The notes: generated from the letters alone by a model not told the origin. DNA of 64,000 bases from Amphibalanus amphitrite (GCF_019059575.1 NW_024881612.1:372001-436000); one strand, 5' to 3'; counted from the first letter of the stretch, positions 11,069 to 23,149 are shown. Translations and numbers: made by a program.

Positions 11069-12068
11069 TGGCCAGGACGACTCCGACAGACGCCGGCACG
11101 GGCTCAAAACTCGACGGTCGCCCGGCGATTACTACCGGCCCTACCGACAACTCCCCGACACTAATTGAGCCCCACTGCCGACTGGGACGCGACACGACCG
11201 AGACAGTCCTGCTGATAGCGCGCAATTGGACCTGACCAGACAGCAATGGGACCCGGTTAGACAGCTGCCGGGCTGCTGCACGGTGGAGCAGCGAACCAGG
11301 TTAGGATGGCTTTGTAGGGCCGGTATGGCAATTCGTTGGTAATTCGTACTTTTATCAAATAAATATAAATTAGAAAACATTGCCAAACATAAGTTTTTTC
11401 AGCTGCATGTCGAAGTTGTACAACTTCCGAACCCTACTGTCTGGACTTCTCTGAAATGTTTATGTAAGGAGCATTTACTAAATAAGGCAAGTTCGATTAA
11501 CACAACAATTAATGTTTTGATCGGATGAGCTCTTACATGATCGATAATGTGTTTTTACTGGTCGTCCTCAGCCTTGTCAACGCCGTCCAAACCCGGTCCG
11601 GTACTTTCTTCCTCCAGAGCCCTTCCAGTACAGTCCCTAGCCCGTCCAGTATGGTACCGCTCCCGTTCCGTCCTATACTGCCCCTAGCCCGTCCCGTCTG
11701 GTGCTTACCCGTACCGTGCTGTGCTGCGCTCGCCCAGTGCAGCATTGAACATTGAACATGCCGTCGCGCTCAATAGTGTCACTGTCTTCCGGTGGCAGAC
11801 ATTTCCCACAGGGCCGCGTCCGAACCTGCAGCACTGCACAGCAGCTCGTTCAATGGAGTCCAGACAAGCGGCGGCAGGACGTCATATCCCGGCGCCGGCG
11901 CCCGGTCGGCCTGCCGTAATGGACCCGGGTCTCCATCTCAGCGTTACCGCTGGCGTCTCGCTGGTTTCCCCAGATTCTCACGAAAATTTCCCTTTTTTAA
12001 AAATCATTTCCCTAGATGCGGTTATTTTCATGGAATTTGATGTACTTTCCTCATTTTAACCATTCGTG
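11069..12068. other. Anonymous DNA with a small CCCGTCC-type imperfect repeat
   Basis: 11580-11720 contains imperfect repeats of CCCGTCCAGTATGGTACC-like units. No gene is recognised; the overlapping plus and minus frames (11525-11755, 11533-11745, 11721-12059) show no domain. Confidence 0.35.
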
Positions 12069-12076
12069 TTATAGTC

Positions 12077-12228
12077 AGTAGCGGCGGAACACCTTCAATT
12101 AAGGGGGGGGGGGGCACTGACGACTTTTGGTCCCATCTTTCCATGCAACGCCCATAGGGCTAATGTTAAAATGCCAAAATCAAAGGGGGCACGGTGCTCC
12201 GGTGCCTTCCCCGTTCCGCCGCTTATGG
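12077..12228. mobile_element. hAT-like MITE with exact 8 bp duplication
   Basis: 152 bp element flanked by TTATAGTC at 12069-12076 and again at 12229-12236. The ends AGTAGCGGCGGAAC and GTTCCGCCGCTTATGG are inverted repeats. An inner polyG stretch is present near the left end. Length, 8 bp duplication and end structure fit a hAT-type MITE. Confidence 0.85.
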
Positions 12229-12236
12229 TTATAGTC

Positions 12237-13795
12237 GGCGTCCTAAAACAGCGATTAACTACAATCTGTTACGTTAACGTAAGAGATTCTGATGAAATTG
12301 CTGGCATATAACAAATTACTGTATGTGGTATAATATAATTGCGTGATATATCGCAAATTGTGGTGTGTTGCAGGACGCGGGAAACTGCCGTATGGGTAGC
12401 GGTAGTGCTGGCGTAAGAGACGAGTCGATGCATTATTTTGCACCGTCAGTTTGACCGAATGGGAGTGATATGCGCTAGACATTGTATAAATTGCGCCAAA
12501 ACAAAAACTTCGATGTAAAAAATTAGCCGCACCCGAAATGGAACAACGCAGAACTGCAGGCAAAAACAACAATTTTTCGGGCTGGTGGCATTTCCCTAGA
12601 CTTCGTGTGAAATCCATATATCCCTAGATCTTCGCTGATTTCCATAGAAAAGGGAAATTTCCCTAGCAGCGGTAACCCTGCTCCATCTGGTGCCCGTGGC
12701 TGCCGCTCGCCAACTACCGTCCACGCCCGCGGCTGGCTCAGCAGAAAAAATGGCATCACGATTCCCGTTAACGTGAGTCATTCGCCATTTGGAATTAGGG
12801 TCGCTATCGTACGATTCCCCGGACGCGGACGATCGTTTTACAGATGTCATCGGATGGCCGTATTTATTGCCGGGATGTGGCTTGAAGACTGAAGTCAACA
12901 TAATTCAGAGATTGGAGGCTGGAGAGGAGAGGAAATTCCGTGCGATGTGAGAGTTGGTTATATTCTATCAATATATAGAGAACGAAGGGTGTATTTAGGA
13001 ACTGACCAATGAATTGACCAGCCAATCCAAACCCGGGACCTACCTGGGACCTACCATGAAGGTGCGGATCGGTAGGCGAAGTGTATTAAATCATTACTTC
13101 CTACCTGCGGTAGTTTGCAATTCATAAGCCGAAGTCAAGTGATAAAAGCACAGTGAATATGGGTATCAGTAGAAGTCACCGGCTACTTTCTTTTAGAAAA
13201 GGTGTGTCTAAAAACTGACGGCACATTTATTTCTGCCACTTTCACAGGGATACATGCGCGACACGTGACGCGTGACTCGGCGGATTCGAAGGCTATTGCC
13301 GTTCCTAGGAATCGGTTTCCGCGCTAAATTTCTGCTCAAGTCTTGTGTTCGGTCTTCCTGGACCCGGACGGAAAGTACGCTTTCTTCCTGGATTTCTAGT
13401 TCTCTTTTTCTACCACCTCTGCCAGTGTATTTTCGTTGGGCTTATAGCTGATCAGTCTGTGGTTTAGCGAACATATTTCAAGGCGCTAGCGCGCGGGGCG
13501 GATATCATTTTATCAGCATTGTCAGCATTTTCGTGAATATTTATGAACAGAAAATAGCGGCCTCCACGCGCCACCATTGGTCAAACTTAGCATGCCTCTA
13601 ACCCGCTCATGCGAAAATATAAGAATCAGGTCGTCTTAGGCCATGTTACGGCCACGACTTCATCGAAGAGAAAATAATCGCACTGAGTCGCCTCGCCTGC
13701 CACTCGGCTGTCTAATTATCAAAATCGTTTTTTTTCGATGGTTTTGACAGGTATTTGGCCTGACTTCGTTCAACAGTGCTCATTCACTTCATCCC
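12237..13795. other. Anonymous DNA, no feature recognised
   Basis: Mixed composition. Minus-strand frames 12255-12617, 12523-12759 and 12596-12901 overlap and have no recognisable motif. No repeats beyond short runs. Confidence 0.35.
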
Positions 13796-13803
13796 ATTGT
13801 GAT

Positions 13804-15534
13804 TAGAGTTGCAAAATTTCCCTACCGCACTACCGGCATGCCGGTAATTTTTCACTACCGCAGGTTTATTCGTGGTATCTGGCATGTCTTGCCGGTAGCA
13901 TGCCGGTATTTTTGATTTTGTGCAAAAAAATATCAGCAAATGATTCAAACGTTGGACACTAAGAGGCTCTCAAATTGTAGCAACAGCAATATTAGCCACT
14001 GCAAGATACATTTTGTGGTAGAAGTTCCATTGCTAAGTGTAGGGGTAACACATGGACCTCAGCATTTCACACAATTCACAGGCTTGGTTATAATTAGAAT
14101 TGTCAAGAATCTACTGTGGTCTATAAAAGGAAGAATACTCATTCATGTTGCAAAAGCACGATAAACTAGTAAGTCTAATGGTAGGTAATACGTATAGCAC
14201 AATGAAATAAATAAATGTTTATGACAACATTCCCTAGGGGAAAAGGCAGAATCACAACACCAAAAAAAAAACACAATGTTTGGAAACTGGCCTTGAGTCC
14301 TGAGATCCTGAGATGTGGTCTGAGAAACTCTACAAAGAATTTGACACTGAAAATCCAGCTGAAAAGGCAGGTGTTAGGTAGCCCTGAGCCTGACTTTGGT
14401 CCCATAATTAAATGAAAATGGATTTGAATTGGCATTTTGTCTTATCTTTACAAGAAACACATCATGCAGGCAAAATTGACACAAAGTGGCGCAAAACAAT
14501 TAGACAACCAAGGATTTACTTTTAAGATTCTCTCTCCCCTAATGAATGGATGTAATCTGATGACGTAATATTTATTCATTTACCCTTTTGGTTGAATAAC
14601 TGAAGAGAAATAAATTTATTTGTAGTGAATTACGCTACAATGTCGATTTCATTATTATTCAATATTGTGTTGGATAATTTTTATTAATATAATCATTCAC
14701 GAGGCAGTGGCTTGCAGTCGTTAAACATTTTTTGCAGCGTTTTAATCAGCTGGTGAAAAGCCTCTGTTATGGCGCATCTGTTTCGAAATCGATAACCTTG
14801 TGTTTGTTCCCGCTTGAGGTTGGATAGGATGGAAGATATCGTTTCTATACATATTATTTGGTGACTATTCTCAGGACCAGTGAGTTATTAACACATTTTT
14901 TACATGATTCGTATCTTATTCACGAACCAGCAAGCCATAGTGGATAGGAAAAAGTATATGTTGATCTCGCTTCCTCAGTTAGGAAGATGGCCGAATCTGT
15001 ACTTGTTTACCTTTGTTTTGACCATCTAGATTTTAAACATTTGGCTGGTGCCTGCAACATTTTAGGAGAATATGGAAAAGTAGAACACCTGTGAAATGTA
15101 AATGTGATTACTGCTCACTGTCCAGTCTTCAAAAACACATTTCAGTAATTCAAGTCCTTTTTGTCCTCACCTTTTTGATGAATGTAATAGTTTTTTGTAG
15201 GCAATACTTCTTTGATTACAGATGATATTTTAACAGTTATAGACTGGAATTGAGTTTCAAAATTGTGGGTATTTGTGCGGCCAACTCAGCCAAAATCAGC
15301 CTGCTGGTATTTGTGGTTGGACAATGGATGGCTGTTGGGTGGGAGGGGTACTGAAACTGCCAAAATGTGGCACTCTTGCAGGGGTAAGCTAGAATCAAGA
15401 ATGCAGGTTTTTTAGTATGCCGGTAATTTGGCGGGTTTTTTGCTTGGGGCGTGGTAGCATGCCAGTATCCCAGAAAATTTTTGTGGGGCGGGGCGGTGCC
15501 GGTAGCAGCCTTTGGGGAAAACTTTGCAACTCCA
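13804..15534. mobile_element. hAT-like non-autonomous element, 1.73 kb, 8 bp duplication
   Basis: Flanked by ATTGTGAT at 13796-13803 and 15535-15542. Inverted ends are TAGAGTTGCAAAATTTCC and its relative GGAAAACTTTGCAACTCCA. Both ends also carry subterminal CGGTAGCATGCCGGTA-like motifs (about 13830-13915 and 15415-15510) in opposite orientation, a usual site for transposase binding. Internal open frames (13940-14164, 14175-14435, 15237-15545) match no transposase. I infer a deletion derivative mobilised in trans. Confidence 0.85.
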
Positions 15535-15542
15535 ATTGTGAT

Positions 15543-17080
15543 CACTGATCAGTAGTTCACTATTACCGTGCCTTCACTGTCGGAGCGTCTGACCCCGAGC
15601 CGCGACTGCATGGCACCGTCCCGTCCCGTGCCGCGACTGGCCTCATTACACGCCACCATTTGCCAATAGCCCCATTTACGTCCAACGACAGAAAGGGTGA
15701 GTGAAGAAGTGGGGATTAAAATGAAACATGGCACCATCTTCATATCCTTCACGGTTGACTGAGTGTCATTAACGGTGGTATATTAGGCAATCAGGAATTC
15801 ATTTCAGGCAGAGATAGCGGCGCTGCACTGAAAACACCGGTTTAGGTGACTCTGATGAAGGGTCGGTCTTGGATGCTTGTAACATGACCTGGTTTACGGC
15901 AGAAGTTGTAGCAATTTCAACACTTTCTTCACTGGCTGCTTCCTCGGTTAAGTATACCAAACAGCAAAGGTGCTGAGAAATTACGCCGTAATGAGCGCAT
16001 TGACTCTAAATAAGTTACATAAGATTTAAAAACATTTTACCCTGAGCAATTTTAGAGTAGGTGAAAGAGAGCATGTTTCAAGTTTTAAAACCAGGCATCC
16101 GTAAACGATACGCTTCTTAAATCGTGAGATTTTAAACACATTTTCATATTTGATTTCGGCTAAACATAATTTTAGCATAATACAATGACCTTTCTTCTAA
16201 TCATAATTTCCTGGATTTCAAATAAAACTCGATCGCCATTCATTTAAGACGGAATTGAAATCAGCTGGAAGTGAATTTTGTGATAATTGTGAAAATTACA
16301 TGTTAGATTAAATGCACAAGATGGATGTGAATAACTGTAATATCAAAAAGCGACAACTCACATTGAGAGGAGTCAATAGGTATTTAACTCCTACCTCTTA
16401 CAGACTTGCATTTTCCTTCCTTTCATCATCTCTCCCCTCTTTTCCTTCTCCCTCTCATTACGTGGCCGACTATTTTTCACCCTCCCTCTTTAGCCCCGCC
16501 CATATATCCCATCACGTAGTGGACACCCCTCTGGAAGCCGATCGATTCCTATGAGCGCCCGATCCGTAAAAGCCTGCTAATGACACAGGCCGACACAACA
16601 GCGTCCCACCGGCTCTCGTTATTACCAAAAAACCTAACCTTACCTAGCCTTTAGTAACATAAAAAGACAAAAGTTGGGATATAGGATATTTGGTAGCAAT
16701 ATTAGCAATTTAGTGGCATTGTACATGTAAGTGAAGCCAAATTTTCTGGAAAAGGCTTCAAGAATATTTGATTTTTCGTTTTTGTGACGTCTGAGAATGT
16801 TATACGAAAATTATTTGAACGAAGAATTGCACCATAAGAAATTACCTTCTAGAAAGTTAAATGGAAAAGTTATATCATTCCTTTTATAGTTTTGTAACTT
16901 CAAACCATGCCCGCGGCTGCAGTGAATGCTAGTAAAGTTGATATACTAGGTAGTCCAGGCTAACAAAGTATAACAAACTGTATTTAGCGAACTCCGATTA
17001 TATAGCGAACTACGATCTTATTCTCACTCAATAAACTAGAATGGTTGAAAGTTCTCAACGCACCCCAGTCCAGCGCGTGT
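15543..17080. other. Anonymous AT-rich DNA, no feature recognised
   Basis: Many stops in all frames. 16312-16554 gives an 80-residue frame without known motifs. A short CCTAACCTTACCTAGCC stretch at about 16630 recalls the larger CCTAA-like tract at 51056. Confidence 0.35.
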
Positions 17081-17350
17081 GATGTGATGCGTTTCAAAGG
17101 CATCACATCACCCCCTTTTTCGCGGATAGCGCAAACAATGTCCTAACATAATAGCTTCGTCAAATTGTGCATACACCATGACAAAATACCTAGCATAGCA
17201 GCATCAGGTCCCAGTGACGTCATCTCAGGTCACCAGGTCACAAGACCGGTGCATAAAGTAAAATTGAAATATTCTTAAGCCGTCCGTCCAGAGTTTGCAC
17301 CGATTTCATTCCATTTTTTTTCGGGATGTGCTAAGCTTACCAAATTTCAA
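17081..17350. repeat. Fragment of a GGTCA-bearing element
   Basis: GATGTGATGCG and its inverse CATCACATCACCCCC form a small hairpin at 17085-17118, followed by TTTTTCGCGGATAGCGC, CAGTGACGTCATCTC and AGGTCACCAGGTCAC (17225-17240). This order (C-run, TTTTTCGCG, GGTCA pairs) is the left-end layout of elements C and E, so I take it as a truncated relative. No TTAA boundary was found. Confidence 0.45.
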
Positions 17351-17399
17351 AGATCTCCGATTCCGAAAAAGTCAAATGCCCGTAAAGGAGGTATGACCC

Positions 17400-17482
17400 T
17401 TACAAACTGCAGCCCAGGCGGCGCCGTTGATACGTATATTCGGGGTTCGCGGGTTCGATTCCCGTCGCCGCACGATCCCCAT
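17400..17482 (+). other. Degraded tRNA-like / SINE-head-like sequence
   Basis: GGGTTCGATTCCCGTC at 17452-17467 is a good B-box / T-arm, and a GTCGCCGCAC acceptor-like stretch follows. The expected A-box and anticodon arm upstream are poor. It resembles the head of an old tRNA-derived SINE more than a functional tRNA. Confidence 0.3.
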
Positions 17483-17582
17483 GAGGCGTCCCATGGCTGT
17501 GTCACTAGGAGGGAGGTAGGCTCTCGCAAGTGTTGCACTTGCAACCCGATGGCTTTTTGGATTTTGAGTGGTTATCTTGGGC

Positions 17583-17626
17583 CCCTGTGCTTTTGGCCCC
17601 CTCCTTGAGGAAATCCTGGCTACGCC
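17583..17626 (-). repeat. Transposon terminus CAGGGGCGTAGCCAGGATTT
   Basis: Read on the minus strand from 17626 it begins CAGGGGCGTAGCCAGGATTT and continues into CAAGGAGGGGGCC. This is a common start of hAT-type repeats in animal genomes. The opposite end was not located. Confidence 0.4.
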
Positions 17627-17689
17627 CCTGAATATCGGGCAACCAGAAAACTTTTTTGACCTTGAAACAGCATCCAGTTTGCTTAAGAC

Positions 17690-17831
17690 CGGAAAGGTAG
17701 TACCGGACGTCCGGCCAGACCTTTATTTTTGCATTTGCTTCTGGGTGGGCAAATCGACGCCACTGGGTGGGCAATTGTGGTGACTGGGTGGGCATTTGCC
17801 CACCCAGTGGGTATATGTTAGAGGAGGCCCT
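17690..17831 (-). repeat. Dispersed repeat R, copy 2
   Basis: Reverse-complement copy of 287-440, ending at AGAGGAGGCCCT. The same three spaced CCCACCCAGT motifs are present with few differences. Confidence 0.7.
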
Positions 17832-18166
17832 GTGTTGGCTTGCAGTCAAGGATTACGATGAGGGAGGAGCCCCAAGTAATTGGGCATATTGACCAGTTTG
17901 AGGGATAAGTGAAAGTGTAGATAAGTCTGCTTACGAGGTTGCAACAAGCATTTTCGTTTGAATTGGACAAATTAATTCGTATATGATGTAAGATAAAAAC
18001 ACCAAAAACACCCAACGTTTCGTGTTATTCACTTTTTCAATGGTGATATGACACATTTATCTACAGAGTCAAGTACGTTTTTCGGTTTCGTTCGAATATA
18101 GCGCGGGCACTTTTTCACAAATTTCCTCTGCCTTGCATGACATATTGACAAATACATACACACATA

Positions 18167-18418
18167 CTACAAATTAACGTCTTTCCTAGCCAACAGAGCA
18201 GACACCGAAGCTAGTCTGAAGAATCCACTCGAAGTGTTCAAAACATCACCTTTCGCAATAAACGCCGCTTCTATAATTCTCCGTTGGGTTTTAGAAAAGT
18301 TTTGATCCACATGTGTAGCCCGCGTCCAATCAGGTAAATGCCCTTCTTTCTCAGCGTGAATAACAAATGCATTAGAAAGTCTGTGATTACGTAAATCCCC
18401 CCTGTGTTCACGGACCCG
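18167..18418 (-). pseudogene. Penelope GIY-YIG C-terminal part (copy 1)
   Basis: 84 residues on the minus strand starting RVREHRGDLRNHR and ending RKDVNL before a stop, identical in layout to the C-terminus of copies 2 and 3. It supplies the conserved R and the helix after the GIY-YIG core. It is separated from that core by the 18419-21298 insertion, so this copy cannot make a whole endonuclease. Confidence 0.88.
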
Positions 18419-19533
18419 CACTGAGAAAAAAAATTATTCCCCAGGGGTGTTTTACGGGTGTCAGACACCATTGGAGGTGTCATCGAACACCCAGATTGGT
18501 GTTGAAAAATGCTGTTAAGGGAATCATTAAGGTGTACAACACTACGATTACACCCTTTCAAGTGTTCGTTCGCATGCGAGTGTTTAGATATACCTTAATG
18601 GGATTCAGCATGACACCTTAATAGGTGTCCGACACCCACACCCATCCGGGTATCAAACACTCTAAGGTATCAAACACCCTAAAAGGTGTCAAAAATGTTC
18701 TTTTAAAAGCATCTGACACCCTTATGATGCCTTCACAGGTGTTGCCATTTATTGAAGCGGAATGTTAAAAGTGTCCGACACTGCTAGAGGTGTCACATTG
18801 ACACTTGCAAAAGGATCTGACACCAAAAACAGCGTGAAAAAAAATGAGGAAAAATATTCCCATGGGGTGTCTCACGGGTGTCGGACATCATTGCAGTGTC
18901 ATATATAACGCCCAGATTGGTGTCAAAAATGTTGTTTTGGGAATCATGGAGGTGTACAACACCACGATGACAACCTTCAAGTGCAACGCGCTTTTAAACA
19001 CACCATAATGGGATTCAGAAAGACACATTAATGGGTGTCCTACACCAACATCCATCCGGGTGTCAAACACCCTAAACCATCAACACTTCAAAAGGTGTAA
19101 AAAAATGTTCCTTAAAAGGGATCTGATACCCTTGTGATACCTTCACGTGTGTTGTCATTTGTTGAGGAACATTCCAGCATGAGTCATGAAATGTTGGAAA
19201 GCTGTCGTGTATTCGAACCTAAATCATTACATAAATTGTTCTGACGTCACTTGTGTTAGGAACCAGGGATGCGGTGTCTAACGGATTTTCAGTGACTCGG
19301 ACTCCCGCTCTGTCTTCCAAAATGGACTCCTATTCCGGCCAGAACTGCCAACTCCATCAGACTCCGACTCTGACTCCGTAGCACTGCTAGAAACCACAGC
19401 AGGTTCAGTGGTTTGAATCATTACCCAATCAGCAAGCTGCATTGTGTGACGTCATTTGTGTACTGGTCACGGCGTCAACCATGCGAAGATCAAAAAGCGC
19501 CACCTTGCAGGAAAGCCGTTAGATTTCAGTTCA

Positions 19534-20463
19534 GTTGGGCAAACTAGACCTTTGGAATCAAAATATGGAGGCATCAAAAGATTGATTCCTTTTGGGCATA
19601 AATGCAGACCATTTCTAACTTACCAATCACATAAAAATAAGAGAGTGTTTCAAGAAGGAGCATTCCTGATCTTGAACAGAAATGCTTGAACTATCTCCTA
19701 AGCAAAATAATATTGCTCCTATCATAACAATTTGAATTCTATAGGTAGTGAAAGGCAATCAAGGAATTGATTCACTTTAAACAGATAATCATAATATTGA
19801 TTCCCCATCAGCTGGCTAATCATTATTTTGATTCACAGGTAATGTTAACAGATAGGCAACAATTACTTGCAAGAATACAGCACTTATCTTGCTATTATTC
19901 TCATTTAGTGGTATCCTCAGCACCACAACTGATACCTATAGCATTGTTGTACTTTACCTTCACTACATTTGATAACAATTCACAATTTTTAAATGTCAAG
20001 AATACAAAAACTGAAGCAACAGGTAAAAACCATACACATAATATAAAAGCACTACAACAATGATAATTAGGGGTTTAAAAATTTCATTTTGCCATTTTAC
20101 ACAAATACTGATTGGTTAGTATGTGATTCATGATACAAAAATAACATACAGTGTGATTTCCTCAAAACAGCTTTTACGTGATGGACAGTGGCTCTGTCTT
20201 TTTCCCATTCACAAGGCCAAAAGGACAATTTCTTAGCTTTGAGGTAACACTTTTTGCAAACCTACCACATTTGTCTACCTTTTAAAAGAAAAATCTCACC
20301 GTCATGGGCCTTTTTTCAACCGTAACGATTCATTTGAAGTTAAAAGTGTACCCAGATGAATCAAAAAATTGATTCCATGCCCATATTTGGTCATGGCTCC
20401 TCCCACCAGAATCAAATTATTGATGCCTCCATATTTTGATTCCAAAAGTCTAGTTTGCCCAAC
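19534..20463. mobile_element. Inverted-repeat element nested in the CACTGAG element
   Basis: The left end GTTGGGCAAACTAGACCTTT continues for about 60 bases and is mirrored at 20400-20463 with few mismatches (shared GGAATCAAAATATGGAGGCA). Flanking octamers TCAGTTCA and TGAGTTGG match at only 5 of 8, so the duplication is uncertain. The interior is AT-rich with no domain (for example 19767-20063). Confidence 0.6.
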
Positions 20464-21008
20464 TGAGTTGGCGGCGGCGTGACCACGTGTTGCGTGTGGG
20501 GTGTGAGTGATGGAGGGCTTTTTTGAATTTATGTGGATATAGTGGCGCCGAACGTTGTTCGCAGTGTACTTCTTCAAGTGATTGTGCGTTAATGATAATG
20601 TTTAGCTTTTATTTGTAGCTTGCTCCTTGTTTATTCAAATGACGAGGCGGCCGGTACTCGGTGAAATTTGAAGACTGGAGTGAGGATGACAACACAGCAT
20701 TGCACCATGGAAACGAAAGCAAGTGAACTGCGGAATAACATCTGGTTGGAGATAATCGACGGTTAATTATCATTGCTGAAGCCTGAAATGCGAGCAACTT
20801 CTCACTGTGAATGGATTCGATGTGTTTCGGTGAGTTTTCATTGGATTTCTCCGTAAATATAGAGCCCATATTTTTTGTACTTTATATAGTTTGTTGCTGT
20901 ATACAAAATAGGAATGCCATCTTGCGATATGTATGCGATATGCCTGTTTGAACCAATAAATGTAAGAATGTGTCGACACCTTTTTTGGCATCCAATGGAC
21001 ACTCTCGT

Positions 21009-21271
21009 AACACCTTTAAGGGTGTGTACCAAACTGCACCTCGCTGGGGTGTCAGACGGGTGTCACTTTTGACACCAATACAGATGTCATTGGGAATCAA
21101 ACACCGGGTGTCTGACACCCTTTTGGGTGTGCACCCAAAAGGGTGTCAGACACCTAAAAGGGTGTCAGACACCCGGTGTTTCATTCCCAATGACACCTGT
21201 ATTGGTGTCAAAAGTGACACCCGTCTGACACCCCAGCGAGGTGCAGTTTGGTACACACCCTTAAAGGTGTT
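21009..21271. repeat. 263 bp palindrome of GGTGTC/GACACC dyads
   Basis: Arms of about 125 bases are nearly perfect inverted complements centred near 21140 on GGGTGTGCACCC. Each arm is itself built from short GGTGTCAGACACC-type dyads. Overlapping frames 20970-21308 (plus) and 20882-21118 (minus) are mirror images of it and not genes. Confidence 0.85.
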
Positions 21272-21300
21272 CCAGGGGAATAATTTTTTTTCTCAGTGCG

Positions 21301-22061
21301 TGTTTTGAGACCCCTACCAGTTTCCCCGTAGTACACCCGCGGGCACCCACCACATGGAATTTTGTAAACTACGCTGTCACTGTTGCGAGGCTGTTTCCTT
21401 TTTTTACGCATTATCCCACCTATCTTCTGCCCCCCTACAGAGACTATGCGCAGCGCAGGACCTATCAGTTTCTGAACCGTTTCATTCAAGGGAGAATGTG
21501 GAGCTACTACCATTGGTTTGGTTTCTGCCACAGGCTGACCAGCTACAGCTGAGGGCTGGTTATCTGAGGTGACAGATCGGGACCATATCTTCTTTGCTTT
21601 GTCTCTCAGAGATAAAAGCATGATTAAAGGGAATTGAAGTTTCATGAACGTTTGAACCACATAATCGATCTCGTCACGTAAAAAGTCTTCGGAACATATT
21701 CTGAAGGCGCGCAAAAAGAAACCAATAACGACCCCGGATTTAACTCTCTGACTGTGCCCTGAAAAGTAGTGTATAAGGTCATCCTTGTTTGTTGGCTTTC
21801 GGTAAACAGTGAACTTAAGTGAGTCTCCCGTTCTGACCAATAGCGTATCTAAGAAGGGAAGCCTGTCGTTCTCTTCCTCCTCCACTGTGAATTGTATAGC
21901 GGGATCTACTGCGTTTAGTTCATGGAGGAGGTTTGTGATATTAGTTTCTGATGGGATACATGCCAGTACATCATCGACGTATCTAACCCACAAGTTATGC
22001 TCCCCCACTATACGTTTGAACTGGTCTTCCTCCATTTTCTCCATATATAAGCACGCTAAAA
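21301..22061 (-). pseudogene. Penelope RT C-terminus, linker and start of GIY-YIG (copy 1)
   Basis: The minus-strand frame (21208-22044 when counted from an internal Met) contains the reverse transcriptase motif LWVRYVDDVLACIP with the catalytic YVDD, the thumb/linker, then VVYKIPCGGCPRVYYGETGR, the GIY-YIG endonuclease core. It breaks after that core, where the CACTGAG element is inserted; the last part of the open frame reads into the insertion. The upstream polymerase fingers and palm are missing by 5' truncation. The frame is otherwise open. Confidence 0.88.
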
Positions 22062-23149
22062 CTCCTCCATGAACTAAACGCAGTAGATCCCGCTATACAA
22101 TTCACAGTGGAGGAGGAAGAGAACGACAGGCTTCCCTTCTTAGATACGCTATTGATCAGAACGGGAGACTCACTTAAGTTCACTGTTTACCGAAAGCCAA
22201 CAAACAAGGATGACCTTATACACTACTTTTCAGGGCACAGTCAGAGAGTTAAATCCGGGGTCGTTATTGGTTTCTTTTTTGCGCGCCTTCAGAATATGTT
22301 CCGAAGACTTTTTACGTGACGAGATCGATTATGTGGTTCAAACGTTCATGAAACTTCAATTCCCTTTAATCATGCTTTTATCTCTGAGAGACAAAGCAAA
22401 GAAGATATGGTCCCGATCTGTCACCTCAGATAACCAGCCCTCAGCTGTAGCTGGTCAGCCTGTGGCAGAAACCAAACCAATGGCAGTAGCTCCACATTCT
22501 CCCTTGAATGAAACGGTTCAGAAACTGATAGGTCCTGCGCTGCGCATAGTCTCTGTAGAGGGGCAGAAGATAGGTGGGATAATGCGTAAAAAAAGGAAAC
22601 AGCCTCGCAACAGTGACAGCGTAGTTTACAAAATTCCATGTGGTGGGTGCCCGCGGATGTACTACGGGGAAACTGGTAGGGGTCTCAAAACACGGGTCCG
22701 TGAACACAGGGGGGATTTACGTAATCACAGACTTTCTAATGCATTTGTTATTCACGCTGAGAAAGAAGGGCATTTACCTGATTGGACGCGGGCTACACAT
22801 GTGGATCAAAACTTTTCTAAAACCCAACGGAGAATTATAGAAGCGGCGTTTATTGCGAAAGGTGATGTTTTGAACACTTCGAGTGGATTCTTCAGACTAG
22901 CTTCGGTGTCTGCTCTGTTGGCTAGGAAAGACGTTAATTTGTAGTATGTGTGTATGTATTTGTCAATATGTCATGCAAGGCAGAGGAAATTTGTGAAAAA
23001 GTGCCCGCGCTATATTCGAACGAAACCGAAAAAACGTACTTGACTCTGTAGATAAATGTGTCATATCACCCTTGAAAAAGTGAATAACACGAAACGTTGG
23101 GTGTTTTTGGTGTTTTTATCTTACATCATATACGAATTAATTTGTCCAA
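22062..23149 (+). mobile_element. Penelope-like element copy 2 (plus, 5'-truncated)
   Basis: Starts inside the reverse transcriptase directly beside the truncated 5' end of copy 1 and runs to the shared 3' tail (TTTTATCTTACATCATATAC, about 23115), ending near 23149. The inverted head-to-head pair with copy 1 duplicates about 0.8 kb of coding sequence in opposite orientation. The short hairpin-forming overlap near 22062 may record the insertion mechanism. Confidence 0.85.
22107..22944 (+). pseudogene. Penelope RT tail, linker and GIY-YIG endonuclease (copy 2)
   Basis: The first frame (22107-22319) carries the RT thumb region (FTVYRKPTNKDDLIHYFSG). The next frame (22210-22944) carries the linker and a complete GIY-YIG domain: KIPCGGCPRMYYGETGRGLK, then RVREHRGDL, ending RKDVNL. 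The switch is explained by an extra T in the run at 22272-22278 compared with copies 1 and 3. The endonuclease frame is otherwise open. GIY-YIG nicking plus RT is the known Penelope integration machinery; the polymerase core is missing here. Confidence 0.88.

Larger units (their letters stand above)
18419..21298. mobile_element. CACTGAG-ended inverted-repeat element, 2.88 kb
   Basis: Ends CACTGAGAAAAAAAATTATT and its exact inverse, about 24 bases, both followed inward by CCCC and GGTGT motifs. It lies in the Penelope endonuclease gene; comparison with copies 2 and 3 shows CG on both sides (18417-18418, 21299-21300), so either a 2 bp CG duplication or none with an extra palindromic base. The outer 0.8 kb on the left and 0.35 kb on the right are full of GGTGTC/GACACC dyads. 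No transposase is recognised inside. The superfamily is not known to me. Confidence 0.8.
17953..22061 (-). mobile_element. Penelope-like element copy 1 (minus, 5'-truncated, interrupted)
   Basis: On the minus strand it enters within the reverse transcriptase at about 22061 and runs to its 3' tail near 17953. The 2.9 kb element at 18419-21298 splits it. Removing that element joins the two sides in register with copies 2 and 3. The 3' non-coding region (17953-18166) matches the tails of the other two copies, including the ACGTTTCGTG.. and ATCATATACG stretches in reverse. The 5' truncation point abuts copy 2 head to head, an arrangement often reported for Penelope insertions. Confidence 0.88.

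Noticed and set aside
21208..21300. Extension of the Penelope copy 1 protein into EKKNYSPGTPL and beyond
   Set aside because: This part is translated from the CACTGAG element, not from Penelope; the true continuation is at 18167-18418.
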